Positions 16,577-26,251 of a stretch of 64,000 bases of DNA are shown piece by piece (position 1 is the stretch's first letter; every line of letters starts with the position of its first letter). Source of the DNA: Dyadobacter sp. CY312 (GTDB lineage Bacteria > Bacteroidota > Bacteroidia > Cytophagales > Spirosomataceae); NCBI RefSeq assembly GCF_021390535.1, contig NZ_JAJUXG010000001.1, positions 1 through 64,000 on the forward strand, given 5' to 3'. The translations under genes were made by a program, and so were the position numbers. The notes under the pieces are model-generated. The model was not told the origin of the DNA, searched no databases, and saw only the letters and a list, made by a program, of their open reading frames with translations.

Positions 16577-16606
16577 GTGAGTGCTCCAATTCGCTGGAAC
16601 ACCCAC
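16577..16606 (-). terminator. possible terminator hairpin downstream of the SDR gene
   Basis: GTGAGTGCTCCA (16577-16588) pairs imperfectly with TGGAACACCCAC (16595-16606) around a 6-base loop. On the minus strand it is followed by a moderately T-rich stretch. It lies 60 bases after the SDR stop. Confidence 0.35.
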
Positions 16607-16665
16607 CCGTCTCTTAATTTTACAGCAGTTGTATACTTTAAACTCCCGACTAGATACTTGTGAAA

Positions 16666-17310
16666 TCAATGCTGCACTTCCGCATCCGTACGATTCTGAA
16701 ATAACCTCCAAAGCTTTTCTGCAAGAATCTCTGGAGAGTGTGTAGGACTGAAAGGACGTATAAAACCATTAATTGTAATGGTCCCTGCAAAAATCCCGTC
16801 TGCTTTAAGCCTTTTGTTTAGCTGCAAAGCAAGATTCAATGTTCCTGCTTTTCCAAGTGCCAGAGAGCCGTATTGTGGATTGGGATTTTTAGACAAACCT
16901 CCACCAGTCAACAGAATCGCTCCCTGATTGTTTTTCAGATCGTCATGCAAAATTTGCGCACTATACAATGCATGCGCCACATTAAGCTTGAAATCCTGTA
17001 CAAGATCATCGGTTGTTTCCGTCCAGATGTCCTTATTCTTTAATGCTGCCGCATTATAAAGTAAAACGGACACGCCGCCTAACTTTGTTTTCAGATCCGT
17101 AATCGCATGTTCAAGTTCTGACTGAATGCTGGCATCGGCTACTGCATAATAGTTCGTTATGCCCTTTCTACTTAGCTGGTCCGAGAGCGATTGAAGCTTC
17201 TCTGCATTTCTACTAACCAAGCCCACGCTATAACCCTCCGAACCAAACTTTTCGGCAACTCCTGTGCTAAAACCAGGACCCGCACCTATAATTAAAATCG
17301 ATTTGTTCAT
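16666..17310 (-). CDS. short-chain dehydrogenase/reductase-like protein with altered active site
   Basis: This 214-residue Rossmann-fold protein starts MNKSILIIGAGPGFSTGVAE, with a GxGxGxxxG-type nucleotide-binding loop, and has the NAG-equivalent NAAALKNK. Where classical SDR enzymes have YxxxK, this one reads SLALGKAGTLNLAL: the lysine is kept but the tyrosine position holds leucine, and a tyrosine occurs five residues earlier (QYGSLALGK). It may use a shifted Tyr, or bind NAD(P) without classical catalysis. It is short for an SDR (about 250 residues is normal). It stands alone, with no operon partner. Confidence 0.75.
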   Translation of the reverse strand: MNKSILIIGAGPGFSTGVAEKFGSEGYSVGLVSRNAEKLQSLSDQLSRKGITNYYAVADASIQSELEHAITDLKTKLGGVSVLLYNAAALKNKDIWTETTDDLVQDFKLNVAHALYSAQILHDDLKNNQGAILLTGGGLSKNPNPQYGSLALGKAGTLNLALQLNKRLKADGIFAGTITINGFIRPFSPTHSPEILAEKLWRLFQNRTDAEVQH

Positions 17311-17493
17311 ATAATAATAATCCGTTTTTTAAGGACTTTAACCATAATCTAACTACAATCAGGACATATTATTGTTTTAAAAAATTCCCTTTCGAGCCTG
17401 TAATCAGCGAATTTTATATTTTAGCAGAATCAACCCAATCAGTAAGAGCTGTTTCGGTACTGATTCAGTTGGGTAATCTTAAAACATTTAACC

Positions 17494-18015
17494 ATGAAAA
17501 AGTCTGCTATTTCCCCGATGCCTGCGTTTTTTGACAGATACATTAATATTGTTGATGACATTGACATCCTTGAAGCCTTTCAGCTTTATGCACCTGATTC
17601 TATCTATTCTAATATTCCCAAGATTTCCGAAGTTGGAGACAGGGTTTATCAACCGGGTAAATGGACCGTAAAAGATATTTTGCAGCACGTAATTGATAAT
17701 GAACGCATCATGGCTTATCGTGCGCTCCGTTTCTCCCGAAATGACAAGACTGTACTTCCGGGTTACGATGAAGAGTTGTTTGCGGCCAACACCAACGCGG
17801 CTAATCGTACGGTTGCTGACTTAATGCTGGAATTTAATGAGATAAGATTGTCTACAATATCCCTTTTCAGAGGAATGAATGATGAAATGATGTTGAGAAG
17901 TGGTGTGGCTTACAAGAGTGAAATCTCGGCTCTGGCGCTGGCATTCGTTATTATCGGGCATTCTATTCACCACATGCGCATCATTGAGGAGAGATATTTT
18001 CCACTGGTTTTGTAG
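17494..18015 (+). CDS. DinB-family four-helix protein
   Basis: The protein has 173 residues. YQPGKWTVKDILQHVIDNER supplies the first histidine ligand (LQHVID), and the C-terminal GHSIHHMRIIEERYF carries two more histidines, giving the usual 3-His metal site of the DinB superfamily. It is closest in layout to YfiT-like hydrolases and thiol S-transferases, and the substrate is unknown. It is a single-gene unit between the SDR gene and a histidine kinase. This is one of three stand-alone DinB proteins in the window. Confidence 0.85.
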   Translation: MKKSAISPMPAFFDRYINIVDDIDILEAFQLYAPDSIYSNIPKISEVGDRVYQPGKWTVKDILQHVIDNERIMAYRALRFSRNDKTVLPGYDEELFAANTNAANRTVADLMLEFNEIRLSTISLFRGMNDEMMLRSGVAYKSEISALALAFVIIGHSIHHMRIIEERYFPLVL

Positions 18016-18214
18016 TTGTTATTTAACAATCAACGCCTTTCTGAAAGGGTAAATGTTCTTCTATGTTTTATTAACTATTCTTTATCATATATTATGTTGG
18101 ATTAAATTAATTAGTTGTACAACTGATTCTACATTTAGGCAATATATTTTTACTATTTGTTGTAGATTTCATAGTGAGTGAGGTTATCTTTGTGCTTATA
18201 CTAAGCCAACTCTC

Positions 18215-19570
18215 TTGCTACCCACGTCAGGACTTCAAAAATACTGGATCAGGTTATCCGGCGATACAACGGCGTTTCCGCTTCATGCGCGTATTTTTCA
18301 TTCCGTTTGTATCATATCGATTTTTGGTCTGGGGTATAATATTCCTTTCAATTTTTTTGTCGGGCTTCCTACTGTCAGTGTAGTCAGTCTGGTGATGATG
18401 CTGATAGTAGCAGGGTTGTATTATAATTCAAGATTCAAAGGCAATACTTCTCTTAGTGTTCTTGTAACCAACTTCGTAGGGCTTGCCTTGTTTTTTTTAA
18501 ACTATTTCCTGAATTCTGGTATAAACGGACCCACAGCGCTGTTTTTTCTGTTGTTCCTGCTTATTACGATTGGGATTAACCCTGTCAATCAATACAAGAT
18601 ATGGATACCGTTCAATGTCCTGATTGTACTCGCGTTGTACTGTTTTGAGTATTATAATCCGGAATACGTGCCCGATACATACGACAACAGGTTCAACCAG
18701 TTTTTGGACCAGGCCTCGGCGTACCTCGTGATCGCGATTATTGCATTTTTCTGTATGGACTACATCAGGCGGGGATATGAGATGGAAAAGCAGTCGGCGA
18801 TCGAAAAAACGCTGGCGATTCAGCAGAAGAATCACCTTATCCTGCGGCAGAACGAAGAATTGGAAAAGCTCAACGCGCAGAAGAACAAGTTGATGTCAAT
18901 AGTGGCTCATGACCTGAGGTCGCCTTTGGCCAACATTCAGAATTATCTGGAGGTACTGGGGGATTTTGAACTGGACGAAAATCAGAAAGCTGAGATTGAA
19001 AAAGACCTGTTGAATGCAACCAAGGAAACTTTGTCGATGCTTTCCAAACTTTTGGCCTGGTCCAAATCTCAGTCTCACGGCATGGTCGTCAATCCTGAAT
19101 ATATGGAGTTGTCCGGGCTTTTGGAAAGTACGCTTTTGCTTGAAGTTTCCGCTGCAGCATTAAAAGGAATAGAACTGGATTACTACTTTGAACCCGATCA
19201 TATCGTGTTTGCCGACAGGGAAATGATGCAGCTGGTAGTACGCAACTTTATCGGGAACGCTATCAAATTTACTGCGCCAGGCGGCAGTATCATGGTCAGG
19301 GCGAAGTGTAGTAACAAAGAGTGTGTAATTAGCATAAAAGACACAGGCATTGGTATCCCGGCAGAGCGTCGTGATAAGTTGTTTTCACTGAATGCAAAGT
19401 CTACTTACGGTACCAAAGGAGAAAAGGGGGTAGGGCTAGGTTTGCTTTTATGTCGCGAGTATATGACGGCTCAGAATGGCAGTATCTGGTATGAGAATGT
19501 TGCTCAGGGGGGCACCTGCTTCTATATTTCAATTCCTGTTAGCGAGGATGCAAGCGCAATGGTGACCTGA
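18215..19570 (+). CDS. membrane sensor histidine kinase
   Basis: The protein has 451 residues. About six membrane helices occupy residues 25-190, without a large periplasmic domain, so it probably senses something in or at the membrane. A short coiled linker follows, then HisKA with MSIVAHDLRSPLANIQNYL (phospho-His near 231) and HATPase with NFIGNAIKFTAPGG (N box), DTGIGIP (G1) and GVGLGLLLC (G2). The frame opens at 18182, and the conserved YWIRLSG region requires a start before it. TTG at 18215 is the best candidate since no in-frame ATG precedes it. No response regulator gene is adjacent on the same strand. Confidence 0.82.
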   Translation: MLPTSGLQKYWIRLSGDTTAFPLHARIFHSVCIISIFGLGYNIPFNFFVGLPTVSVVSLVMMLIVAGLYYNSRFKGNTSLSVLVTNFVGLALFFLNYFLNSGINGPTALFFLLFLLITIGINPVNQYKIWIPFNVLIVLALYCFEYYNPEYVPDTYDNRFNQFLDQASAYLVIAIIAFFCMDYIRRGYEMEKQSAIEKTLAIQQKNHLILRQNEELEKLNAQKNKLMSIVAHDLRSPLANIQNYLEVLGDFELDENQKAEIEKDLLNATKETLSMLSKLLAWSKSQSHGMVVNPEYMELSGLLESTLLLEVSAAALKGIELDYYFEPDHIVFADREMMQLVVRNFIGNAIKFTAPGGSIMVRAKCSNKECVISIKDTGIGIPAERRDKLFSLNAKSTYGTKGEKGVGLGLLLCREYMTAQNGSIWYENVAQGGTCFYISIPVSEDASAMVT

Positions 19571-19700
19571 TTTCATCATGTTACTTCTCAATCAGGATTC
19601 CATCAAGGTTTTTATTCACGAGAGCTGTACCTGATTTCAATGAAATTCCTCTCAAACGGCGCGCATTTATAGCGACAAATACGATTACAATTTGAGACGG

Positions 19701-20153
19701 CTAAAACAGGCTTTGCCTGCGAAATTCCGGGCCCTTATTGATATTAATCCAGAAGTCGCAAATGGATTCGAATGTTTTGGTTAGCTTTTCTTTGTCTTCC
19801 GGCTTACTTAATACTGCGTTAGCGCCAGCCCGGTAACAATCTGCTACCTCTAAGTTGTACTTTTCGCCGGTCAGGATAATGACCGGAATTCTTCTAAGAT
19901 ATTCCGTATTTAGATCAACCGGATTTTTAAGCCGGGCTAATATTTGAATAACATCTGCACCCGGATTGTTCATTACCAAAATAATAACGGAAGGAAGCTG
20001 CTCGGTTTCCGGAGCAGAAAGCAGGTCGATAAGTTCGTTGCTCCCACCAAAGAACCGGATCGGAACATGCGGAATATTTTTTTGAAAAATTCGCGATGTG
20101 ATAAGTTGAAATTCAATCGAATTGGCAACAATATATAGCCCTTCGCTGTCCAT
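19701..20153 (-). CDS. response-regulator receiver-like protein lacking the phosphoacceptor
   Basis: This 150-residue single-domain protein has the alternating strand-helix pattern of CheY. The conserved Thr and Lys are present (IPVIILTG and NAVLSKPED). The phosphoacceptor position reads IILVMNNPGAD where a normal receiver has LLDLNMPGMD, so Asp is replaced by Val. The acidic pair near the N-terminus is also missing (YIVANSIEF). It therefore should not take phosphate in the usual way and may act as a fixed-state binding partner. It converges with the upstream kinase gene but is on the opposite strand. Confidence 0.72.
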   Translation of the reverse strand: MDSEGLYIVANSIEFQLITSRIFQKNIPHVPIRFFGGSNELIDLLSAPETEQLPSVIILVMNNPGADVIQILARLKNPVDLNTEYLRRIPVIILTGEKYNLEVADCYRAGANAVLSKPEDKEKLTKTFESICDFWININKGPEFRRQSLF

Positions 20154-20359
20154 TTGAATGTATAGTTAGAGTAGTCGATGCCTTTGAAACATGCAACTGC
20201 AATAAGCAGACCATTAAAATAGAATTAAGAGATTCTTATTGGTTTTTAATGAAAATTCTACACTTTACAACTATAAGTTGTATGATGCAGTGTTTGAAAT
20301 TTACGATCTCCTCCTTGCTAGCCGATGCAACAACAATCTGAGTAACCACATACCCGCAC

Positions 20360-22714
20360 TCACATCAGTTTAATTCCATTTTTAGGGAAAGTCTGATACA
20401 CCTGTTCAAGGAAATAGCTACGGAATGTAGGCTCTGCATACACATCATTTACCCACACAAGTGTTTTTAATTCAATGCTGTCGACTGTTAAGGCGTTGAA
20501 CAAAATCTGTTTCGGAGCTTTTTTAACAATTCCGTCTCCTTTATTGACGATCTCGCCAATCAACTTCTTTACCATCTCCACATCTGCTTCGATGCTAACT
20601 TTTAGGGTCAGTTCAATTTTTAATCTGGCATTATGGGTGGTATAATTAACAAGCCTTCCGGAAAGCAGATCACCATTTGGAATGATGATTCTGGAACCCT
20701 GTGGCGTCAGCATTTTACTTGCCCGGATACCTATTTCCATAACTTTTCCCTTTTTGTCCGCAAGCTCAATATAGTCCCCGATGCTGAAAGGCCGCTCGAA
20801 TATCAGGATGATTCCTGACACAAAATTGTTTATGATGGTCTGAAGACCCAGACCGATACCGACACCCAGGGCACCAAGCAGCACCGTGATTTTATCCAGG
20901 GGAACACCCGACACTGTAATCGCAAAAAGGAAGCCTATAACAATGACAAGCAGCCGAACCAGTGCCATTTTGGATCCCTTTCTAATCTTGTTATTTGTGA
21001 AGTCCATGTCTTCTTCACCAAAAAACAAACCGATATTTTTCTGTAAAAGATTGGCCAGCCAGATCGTTATGGAGAAGAACAGGATGTTTTCAAATGTGAA
21101 AGCAAGGCTTCCTATGGTTCGTTGTTTTTCTAGAATTTGGCTTGTGAGTCTTCCAACTGGTCCCACAATGTTAAGGTTTATCAAAAAAACGAGTCCCCAC
21201 AACCAAAGCGACAAAAAGGCAAGCCCCTTTTTTAATGACTGCCGCGTTCTGGAAATGTTGATTTTGGAGAAGATCCCGCCAGAGCAGGCGCTCGCCTTTA
21301 TTTGCAGTTCTAGCGCCTCACTTACCACCTGAACGAAAACCGCCAGACTGAGAAGCTGGATGATACCACTTATGCCGGTTATGTTGAGTGATTTGGCAAG
21401 GCTTAGTCTTCCGAAAATATTGAGCAGGACGGATAATAAAGTAAGAATTACATGAATTACAATCACGGGCTTAATGTAGCCTGATCCAATGCTGGTGATA
21501 TCCGCCCTGCGATAAAAACGAATTCCTATATAAACTGAGGCGATGCTGAGCGCGATAAGTCCTGTCCTTAAAATAAGACTATCATTAACAATTACGTTGA
21601 AAAGAATGGTAGCAACATAAAGCGCCACCATTATAATCCACCACTTCATTTTGCTTTTGTCCAATGTTTTATAAAACAGAAGCGAGAGCGTGATCAGCAG
21701 CAGGAACTGATTCATCTCAATGTAAATGGATGGGGAATTGGGCTCAAAAAGGGGTGTGAGGTTGAAAAGAATAACAAGACATGCCAATATCGGGACAGGC
21801 TTTATAAATCTGAAATTCAGATCACCGGCAAGTGCCGCCATGTATGGTTTTCGAACGAGTCGGTAATTGAAATATACCCACGCAAAAAAGCCTGAAACAA
21901 TCAGAAGTAACAAAATGCGGTTGTCCCACGTGGAGTTGAAAAAGTATCGTAAAATCTTATCCTGTCCGGCGTAGGAGACCCTTATCATCCGTGCCATTTT
22001 CTGCGACTTGTCCGTAATGGGCGATTTCCAAAGGTAGCCAGCCTCTTGCTGAAGTACATTGTTGTCTGCATCTTTCAGGTAGTCGTCAATAGTCACCTGT
22101 ACGTCATTGGCCGAAAAGTATATAGCAGAAGCATCTGCGAGTAGCCGGCTCAGAGTGTCAAGATGAGCAACAGTTACTTCTCCGGTTTTTTGAAGGCGGT
22201 TTTTAAGATCTGCAATCTGGCTGTTATAGAGTGTTCTCTGCGTGGTGTCACGATCATCGATATTCAACAGGGAATCACCCGAAAAACCAATGATATTCTC
22301 GGACATGCGTTGCAGGTCCGAATTGTATTTGGAAAGAGCGTCGCGCAGCTGTCCTGTATTTTTCTGAATGTCGGTGAGCATGATCCGATAATTGACCAGG
22401 TCTTTGGAAGCGGGCAACGGGTTGCTGATGCGCAATGCAGCAGTAATCTGATCCAGATTGGTTTTATTACTTGAAAGCTCCTTTCTTATTTTACCCGTAT
22501 TATACCCTTTTTTGTTGGAGGCGTTTATTTGCGCGAGCTCTGCCTGTACTTTTTCCAGTCTGAAAAGAAGTGTGTCCGGAATGACTTTACCAGCGCCGGC
22601 GGGAATGGTGTCCTGCTGCATGTGAGACATGCCCAGAGAAGGAGTCAACAGCTGAACGAATAGAAACTGGACAAGAAATGCAAAGGCAAATTTAACGATA
22701 CTGAATTCTTTCAT
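20360..22714 (-). CDS. MscS-family mechanosensitive channel with large N-terminal region
   Basis: The protein has 784 residues. Signal-like N-terminus (MKEFSIVKFAFAFLVQFLF), then a helical periplasmic domain (about 35-250) and about eight further membrane helices, then the conserved pore and beta domain: VLLGALGVGIGLGLQTIINN (TM3), SGIILIFERPFSIGDYIELA and GSRIIIPNGDLLSGRLVNYT. This is the MscK/MscM-like layout, which releases solutes on hypo-osmotic shock. The start at 22714 is chosen because 18 upstream codons are very polar and lack signal character. Confidence 0.87.
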   Translation of the reverse strand: MKEFSIVKFAFAFLVQFLFVQLLTPSLGMSHMQQDTIPAGAGKVIPDTLLFRLEKVQAELAQINASNKKGYNTGKIRKELSSNKTNLDQITAALRISNPLPASKDLVNYRIMLTDIQKNTGQLRDALSKYNSDLQRMSENIIGFSGDSLLNIDDRDTTQRTLYNSQIADLKNRLQKTGEVTVAHLDTLSRLLADASAIYFSANDVQVTIDDYLKDADNNVLQQEAGYLWKSPITDKSQKMARMIRVSYAGQDKILRYFFNSTWDNRILLLLIVSGFFAWVYFNYRLVRKPYMAALAGDLNFRFIKPVPILACLVILFNLTPLFEPNSPSIYIEMNQFLLLITLSLLFYKTLDKSKMKWWIIMVALYVATILFNVIVNDSLILRTGLIALSIASVYIGIRFYRRADITSIGSGYIKPVIVIHVILTLLSVLLNIFGRLSLAKSLNITGISGIIQLLSLAVFVQVVSEALELQIKASACSGGIFSKINISRTRQSLKKGLAFLSLWLWGLVFLINLNIVGPVGRLTSQILEKQRTIGSLAFTFENILFFSITIWLANLLQKNIGLFFGEEDMDFTNNKIRKGSKMALVRLLVIVIGFLFAITVSGVPLDKITVLLGALGVGIGLGLQTIINNFVSGIILIFERPFSIGDYIELADKKGKVMEIGIRASKMLTPQGSRIIIPNGDLLSGRLVNYTTHNARLKIELTLKVSIEADVEMVKKLIGEIVNKGDGIVKKAPKQILFNALTVDSIELKTLVWVNDVYAEPTFRSYFLEQVYQTFPKNGIKLM

Positions 22715-23004
22715 AAACGAGACTATTGGATTGCCTCGCTTCCGCAAAAAATAGTGCCACCACAACAAATTGTTTGCCCAAAAACGTATATAGCGACCTT
22801 CTGAATTCGGAATATACGGTGTAAAATTTCCACAAAATGCTATGAATCAGTCAGCTGCAAATTGTGCCATAATATTAACAAAGCTTGTGGCTGAGCACAT
22901 CTGAGCCTGTTTAAGTGATTTTTTGGTCAAATGTTAAATTTGATGGAACAGGATTTGAGGATATGAATGCATCAACGTCATTTACACTTTAAACTATATT
23001 CGTT

Positions 23005-23403
23005 ATGAAAAATATCACAGCAATGGCTCTTGCAACATTCCTTACAACAGGTGCCGCATTTGCCCAGACTACAACACCTACAACGCCGCAGCCAGCACAG
23101 CCGACTACACCAACGACCACTGTTCCGGCTACGCAACCAACACCAACGTCGCCTACAACTACCCCCGTTTCTCCTCAGCAGGAACCTGTTTACAGACCTG
23201 GCACCCTGACATCATCACCTGAGACGCCCCAAACTGGTAATCCATCGGAAGATACGCTGATACGCGGCAACAGAAAGAAGATGAAAACCAGCGATATGTT
23301 GCAGGATTCGGTGCCTGCAAGGAAGGGAAAGATGAAAAAGAATAAAAAAATGGGAACCAGCGAAGACACAACTTCAAACGGCCAGTTGGGAAGGAATAAT
23401 TAA
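23005..23403 (+). CDS. small secreted Thr/Pro-rich protein with basic C-terminus
   Basis: The protein has 132 residues. Signal peptide MKNITAMALATFLTTGAAFA is followed by a Thr/Pro/Gln low-complexity linker (residues 22-75) and a C-terminal part with EDTLIRGNRKKMKTSDMLQD and a lysine-rich run. No fold is recognisable. It resembles the other small basic exported protein in this window (28712-29056) in plan: signal peptide, Thr-rich linker, a DTL-type motif, lysine-rich end. It could bind envelope polyanions such as LPS or DNA, but this is only an inference from charge. Confidence 0.6.
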   Translation: MKNITAMALATFLTTGAAFAQTTTPTTPQPAQPTTPTTTVPATQPTPTSPTTTPVSPQQEPVYRPGTLTSSPETPQTGNPSEDTLIRGNRKKMKTSDMLQDSVPARKGKMKKNKKMGTSEDTTSNGQLGRNN

Positions 23404-23438
23404 AGAAAAGTTTCCTGTAACTGAAGGTACTATTTTAA

Positions 23439-23480
23439 AAAAGGAACGGCAACCATGGAAATCATGGCTGCCGTTCTTTT
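23439..23480. terminator. bidirectional terminator
   Basis: GAACGGCAACCATG and CATGGCTGCCGTTC form a long stem around GAAAT, flanked by A-rich and T-rich sides. It separates two convergent genes and can end transcription from both. Confidence 0.8.
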
Positions 23481-23500
23481 AGAGAATGGTTTACGAATAT

Positions 23501-25762
23501 CTAGTTCGCTTTTATAAATCTTAGTTTCGAAGATTCTCCGCCATGTGAAACCTTCATGAAGTAATTGCCTTCCGAAAGCTTTCCAACCGGAATCCGGTGG
23601 TTGTTTTTGCCTTCTTTAATACTTAGCTGCGACGTGGATATCTTGATTCCGGAAATATTGTAAATTTCAAGATCGGCTGTACCCGCGGCGCGGGAAGAGA
23701 ACTGGATGTTTACAAAATCTCTCGCAGGATTTGGGGCTACCACGGTTCCTGTGATAATGCCTGGAGTAACCGAAATGATGTTACTTTTCATAAAGCTGCC
23801 ATCCAGGTCAATTTGTTTTAGCTGATAGTAGTTTGTTCCTAACAATGGTGCTTCGTCAACGAATTTGTACGTTCCGGTTTTCTTATCGGTAAGAGATATT
23901 TTTCCGATCACTTCGCTCGACTTCGCCTGATCATCAAGACGTAGAATCTCAAATCCTTCTCCATTCTTTTCAGATACAACTTCCCAAGAAAGCTCAACAC
24001 CTTTTTCAACCACATTTCCTTTAAAATTGGCAATGTAAATTGGTAATGAGTTGTTTACAGTGAAGGTTCTGGCTGTGACGTCAGAAGTACACGTACCTCC
24101 CTGGATTTGCAATGTGTAAGTTCCGTTCTGCAGTGATGGATATTCGAAGTAAGGTGTGTTGCTCTGAGGTTTCACTCTGTTTTGCCGAATCACGGTACCT
24201 CCTTGCATAATCTTCCAGTCGATGCCGTACACACCATTTCCGTCAAACTTAAAGGTTAGTCCTGTTTCACTGGAAGCCTGTATGCTCTCCAAAGATGGTC
24301 CCCGGTCACAGTTTGTTCTGCTATCAGCTACTGACGGTACTGCAAAAGTTTGCGTTGGCTTCGTAGTTGTCTTGCAATCCTGAGCAGTCAATTCAAATGT
24401 GTAATTCGCAGCTGGTAAGTAATTGAACTCCACATTTGCAGTTTTTGTGTTTAGTTTACCGGTTTTTCCATAACCAACCACATTGCTACCGCTAAGGATT
24501 CTCCATGAAAAATCGCTCAGGTTGGTACCGGCAAAGTTAATTGCAGCAGTGCTTGGCGTGATGTTCGTAATGCTACTGATAGACGGTCCGTTTTGGCAGT
24601 CAGGTACCACCACCACTGGCGGCTCAATTTTGAAATTTCTTGAATTAATATCTGATTTACAGTTGTTTCCCTCAATTTCAAGTTTGTAATCTCCGAAAGC
24701 CAGCGAGTTAAAGGTAATTGTATTTGATGTACTGTTAGAAGTTCCCGAAGCCACTTCATTATTGTTGGACGCAAGTCTGATTTTCCATTTTACTGAGGTT
24801 ACACCGTTTCCGCTGTATGTATATTGCAGACTTGTCTGAGTAGTATTTCCGATGGTACCAATGGTGGGAGCTGTATTACAGGTTGGCATAGGGTCTGGTT
24901 CCGGGTAGACGGGAAGTTGATCCCAGAAACAGCTTTTTATCATGAGTTCTGTAAGGGGTGTGAAAGCTGGATTTACTGTGCTGCCATTTTCGCCTGTTAC
25001 AGTTTGTAGTATTAAGTTAAAACTTAATGCATCCGGATTGAAAGTCGTTCCGGACTGGTGGAGCTGAACTCTCAGTCGACCATCACGAATCCGAGCATAT
25101 TGCATGTCCTTTATTGGGTTTGGATCTGTTGATCTATGGAATGCACCTATGAAATCGCCATCTTTAAAAATATAGTTGCCACATTTTATCCCACCATCCT
25201 GTGGACCCTGAAGGATGCCATTACTTAAAAAAGCGCTTGGGTCAGCCCCGTTAAGGCATCTCTTAAATCTGGCGTCCCATTCGCCAACTGGAAATCGTCC
25301 TTCTATCGTATGAAATAGTGTTCCCCAATCTTTAAGAATTTCGGTTTTCGTGATCCTGTTAGTGCCCCATTCACGCGAGTCAAGGCGAATGTAAATTCTT
25401 CCTTCAATAAGTTCGGTTTTTATTTCGCCGTTATCCCTGTTGTGCCCCAGCACCTCTCCATGTACCCAATAGCGTTCTCCACAATATACCTGTGACGCCA
25501 AAGGTCCCGCCGCTTCGTAAGATTCCTCTACAATTGTAAAAGGTTTGTCTGCATTGTTCGTGTAAGGATTGTTGATTTGAAGTGTCTGACCTAAGGGATC
25601 AGAGGAGTAACCAGGATCATTTGCGGTTTTGCCTGCGCCAACTTCGCTGGTTACTGTAGTGTTTTCTTTGCCTTCCGGCGTGGATGCAATTACCATTTGG
25701 GAAGTCGCTGCCATACAGACTGCTATCCCTCCGGATAATGCCAGTTTAAGTAAAATTTTCAT
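23501..25762 (-). CDS. T9SS-exported protein with three Ig-like repeats
   Basis: This 753-residue secreted protein has a signal peptide (MKILLKLALSGGIAVCMAAT). The N-terminal region (about 75-295) is rich in aromatic and cysteine residues (YCGERYWVHGEV, IKCGNYIFKDGD) and matches nothing I know. Then come three tandem repeats of about 85-90 residues, each starting with C followed by APTIGTI, GPSISSI or GPSLESI and ending with a second Cys, so each is probably a disulfide-tied Ig-like fold. A further domain with LSWEVVSEKNGEGFEILR and the type IX C-terminal domain (VAPNPARDFVNIQFS, then GKLSEGNYFMKV) complete it. It is probably a surface or secreted binding protein, and its partner is unknown. 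Confidence 0.75.
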   Translation of the reverse strand: MKILLKLALSGGIAVCMAATSQMVIASTPEGKENTTVTSEVGAGKTANDPGYSSDPLGQTLQINNPYTNNADKPFTIVEESYEAAGPLASQVYCGERYWVHGEVLGHNRDNGEIKTELIEGRIYIRLDSREWGTNRITKTEILKDWGTLFHTIEGRFPVGEWDARFKRCLNGADPSAFLSNGILQGPQDGGIKCGNYIFKDGDFIGAFHRSTDPNPIKDMQYARIRDGRLRVQLHQSGTTFNPDALSFNLILQTVTGENGSTVNPAFTPLTELMIKSCFWDQLPVYPEPDPMPTCNTAPTIGTIGNTTQTSLQYTYSGNGVTSVKWKIRLASNNNEVASGTSNSTSNTITFNSLAFGDYKLEIEGNNCKSDINSRNFKIEPPVVVVPDCQNGPSISSITNITPSTAAINFAGTNLSDFSWRILSGSNVVGYGKTGKLNTKTANVEFNYLPAANYTFELTAQDCKTTTKPTQTFAVPSVADSRTNCDRGPSLESIQASSETGLTFKFDGNGVYGIDWKIMQGGTVIRQNRVKPQSNTPYFEYPSLQNGTYTLQIQGGTCTSDVTARTFTVNNSLPIYIANFKGNVVEKGVELSWEVVSEKNGEGFEILRLDDQAKSSEVIGKISLTDKKTGTYKFVDEAPLLGTNYYQLKQIDLDGSFMKSNIISVTPGIITGTVVAPNPARDFVNIQFSSRAAGTADLEIYNISGIKISTSQLSIKEGKNNHRIPVGKLSEGNYFMKVSHGGESSKLRFIKAN

Positions 25763-26251
25763 ACAAAGACAAAAAGTTTATTAATTAATGGGTAATAAAG
25801 AACTAGAAATTATTGATTAAAAAAAAGGTATTCGTTCCGGGATTCATTCGATAAGTCTCGAATCTCGGCTAAATGGAACGATGTTGGGAGGGGAGTCACT
25901 AAGAAGATAGCTGTCTGACAGCCTGGTTTTAAGCAAGAAACTGCGTCTGGTTACATGCTTTCGCTGATTATTTAAAGGTTGTAGAATTTAATAGAATGCG
26001 AATGTAGCAAAATTTCTAATACTAATAAACGTAATCTTTGATTAAAAACAAAGTTACAAAAACATACGGTTCTTCAAATTGAATTTTGCGCGCTTCACTT
26101 TTCTGCTCATGCATTGGTACCACCAAGGTTCGTTTTCGTCACGCGGTTCGGTAAAAAAAATATAAAATTTCGAATTCTTGCTGACATAGGGCTGTCAGTC
26201 CGGCTTGTTTCCTTTGCATTGAAATAAGTAGCAATCTTAAATTTTTTAGCA
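25763..26251. other. 489-bp intergenic region
   Basis: This is an AT-rich spacer between divergent genes. TTCCTTTG near 26209, upstream of the DinB gene, is one base from TAnnTTTG. I see no gene, repeat or hairpin. Confidence 0.4.

Noticed and set aside
23040..23220. Direct repeat or CRISPR-like array in the Thr/Pro codons
   Set aside because: The short ACA/CCG-type repetition is explained by the low-complexity protein linker. There are no spacers or regular repeat length.
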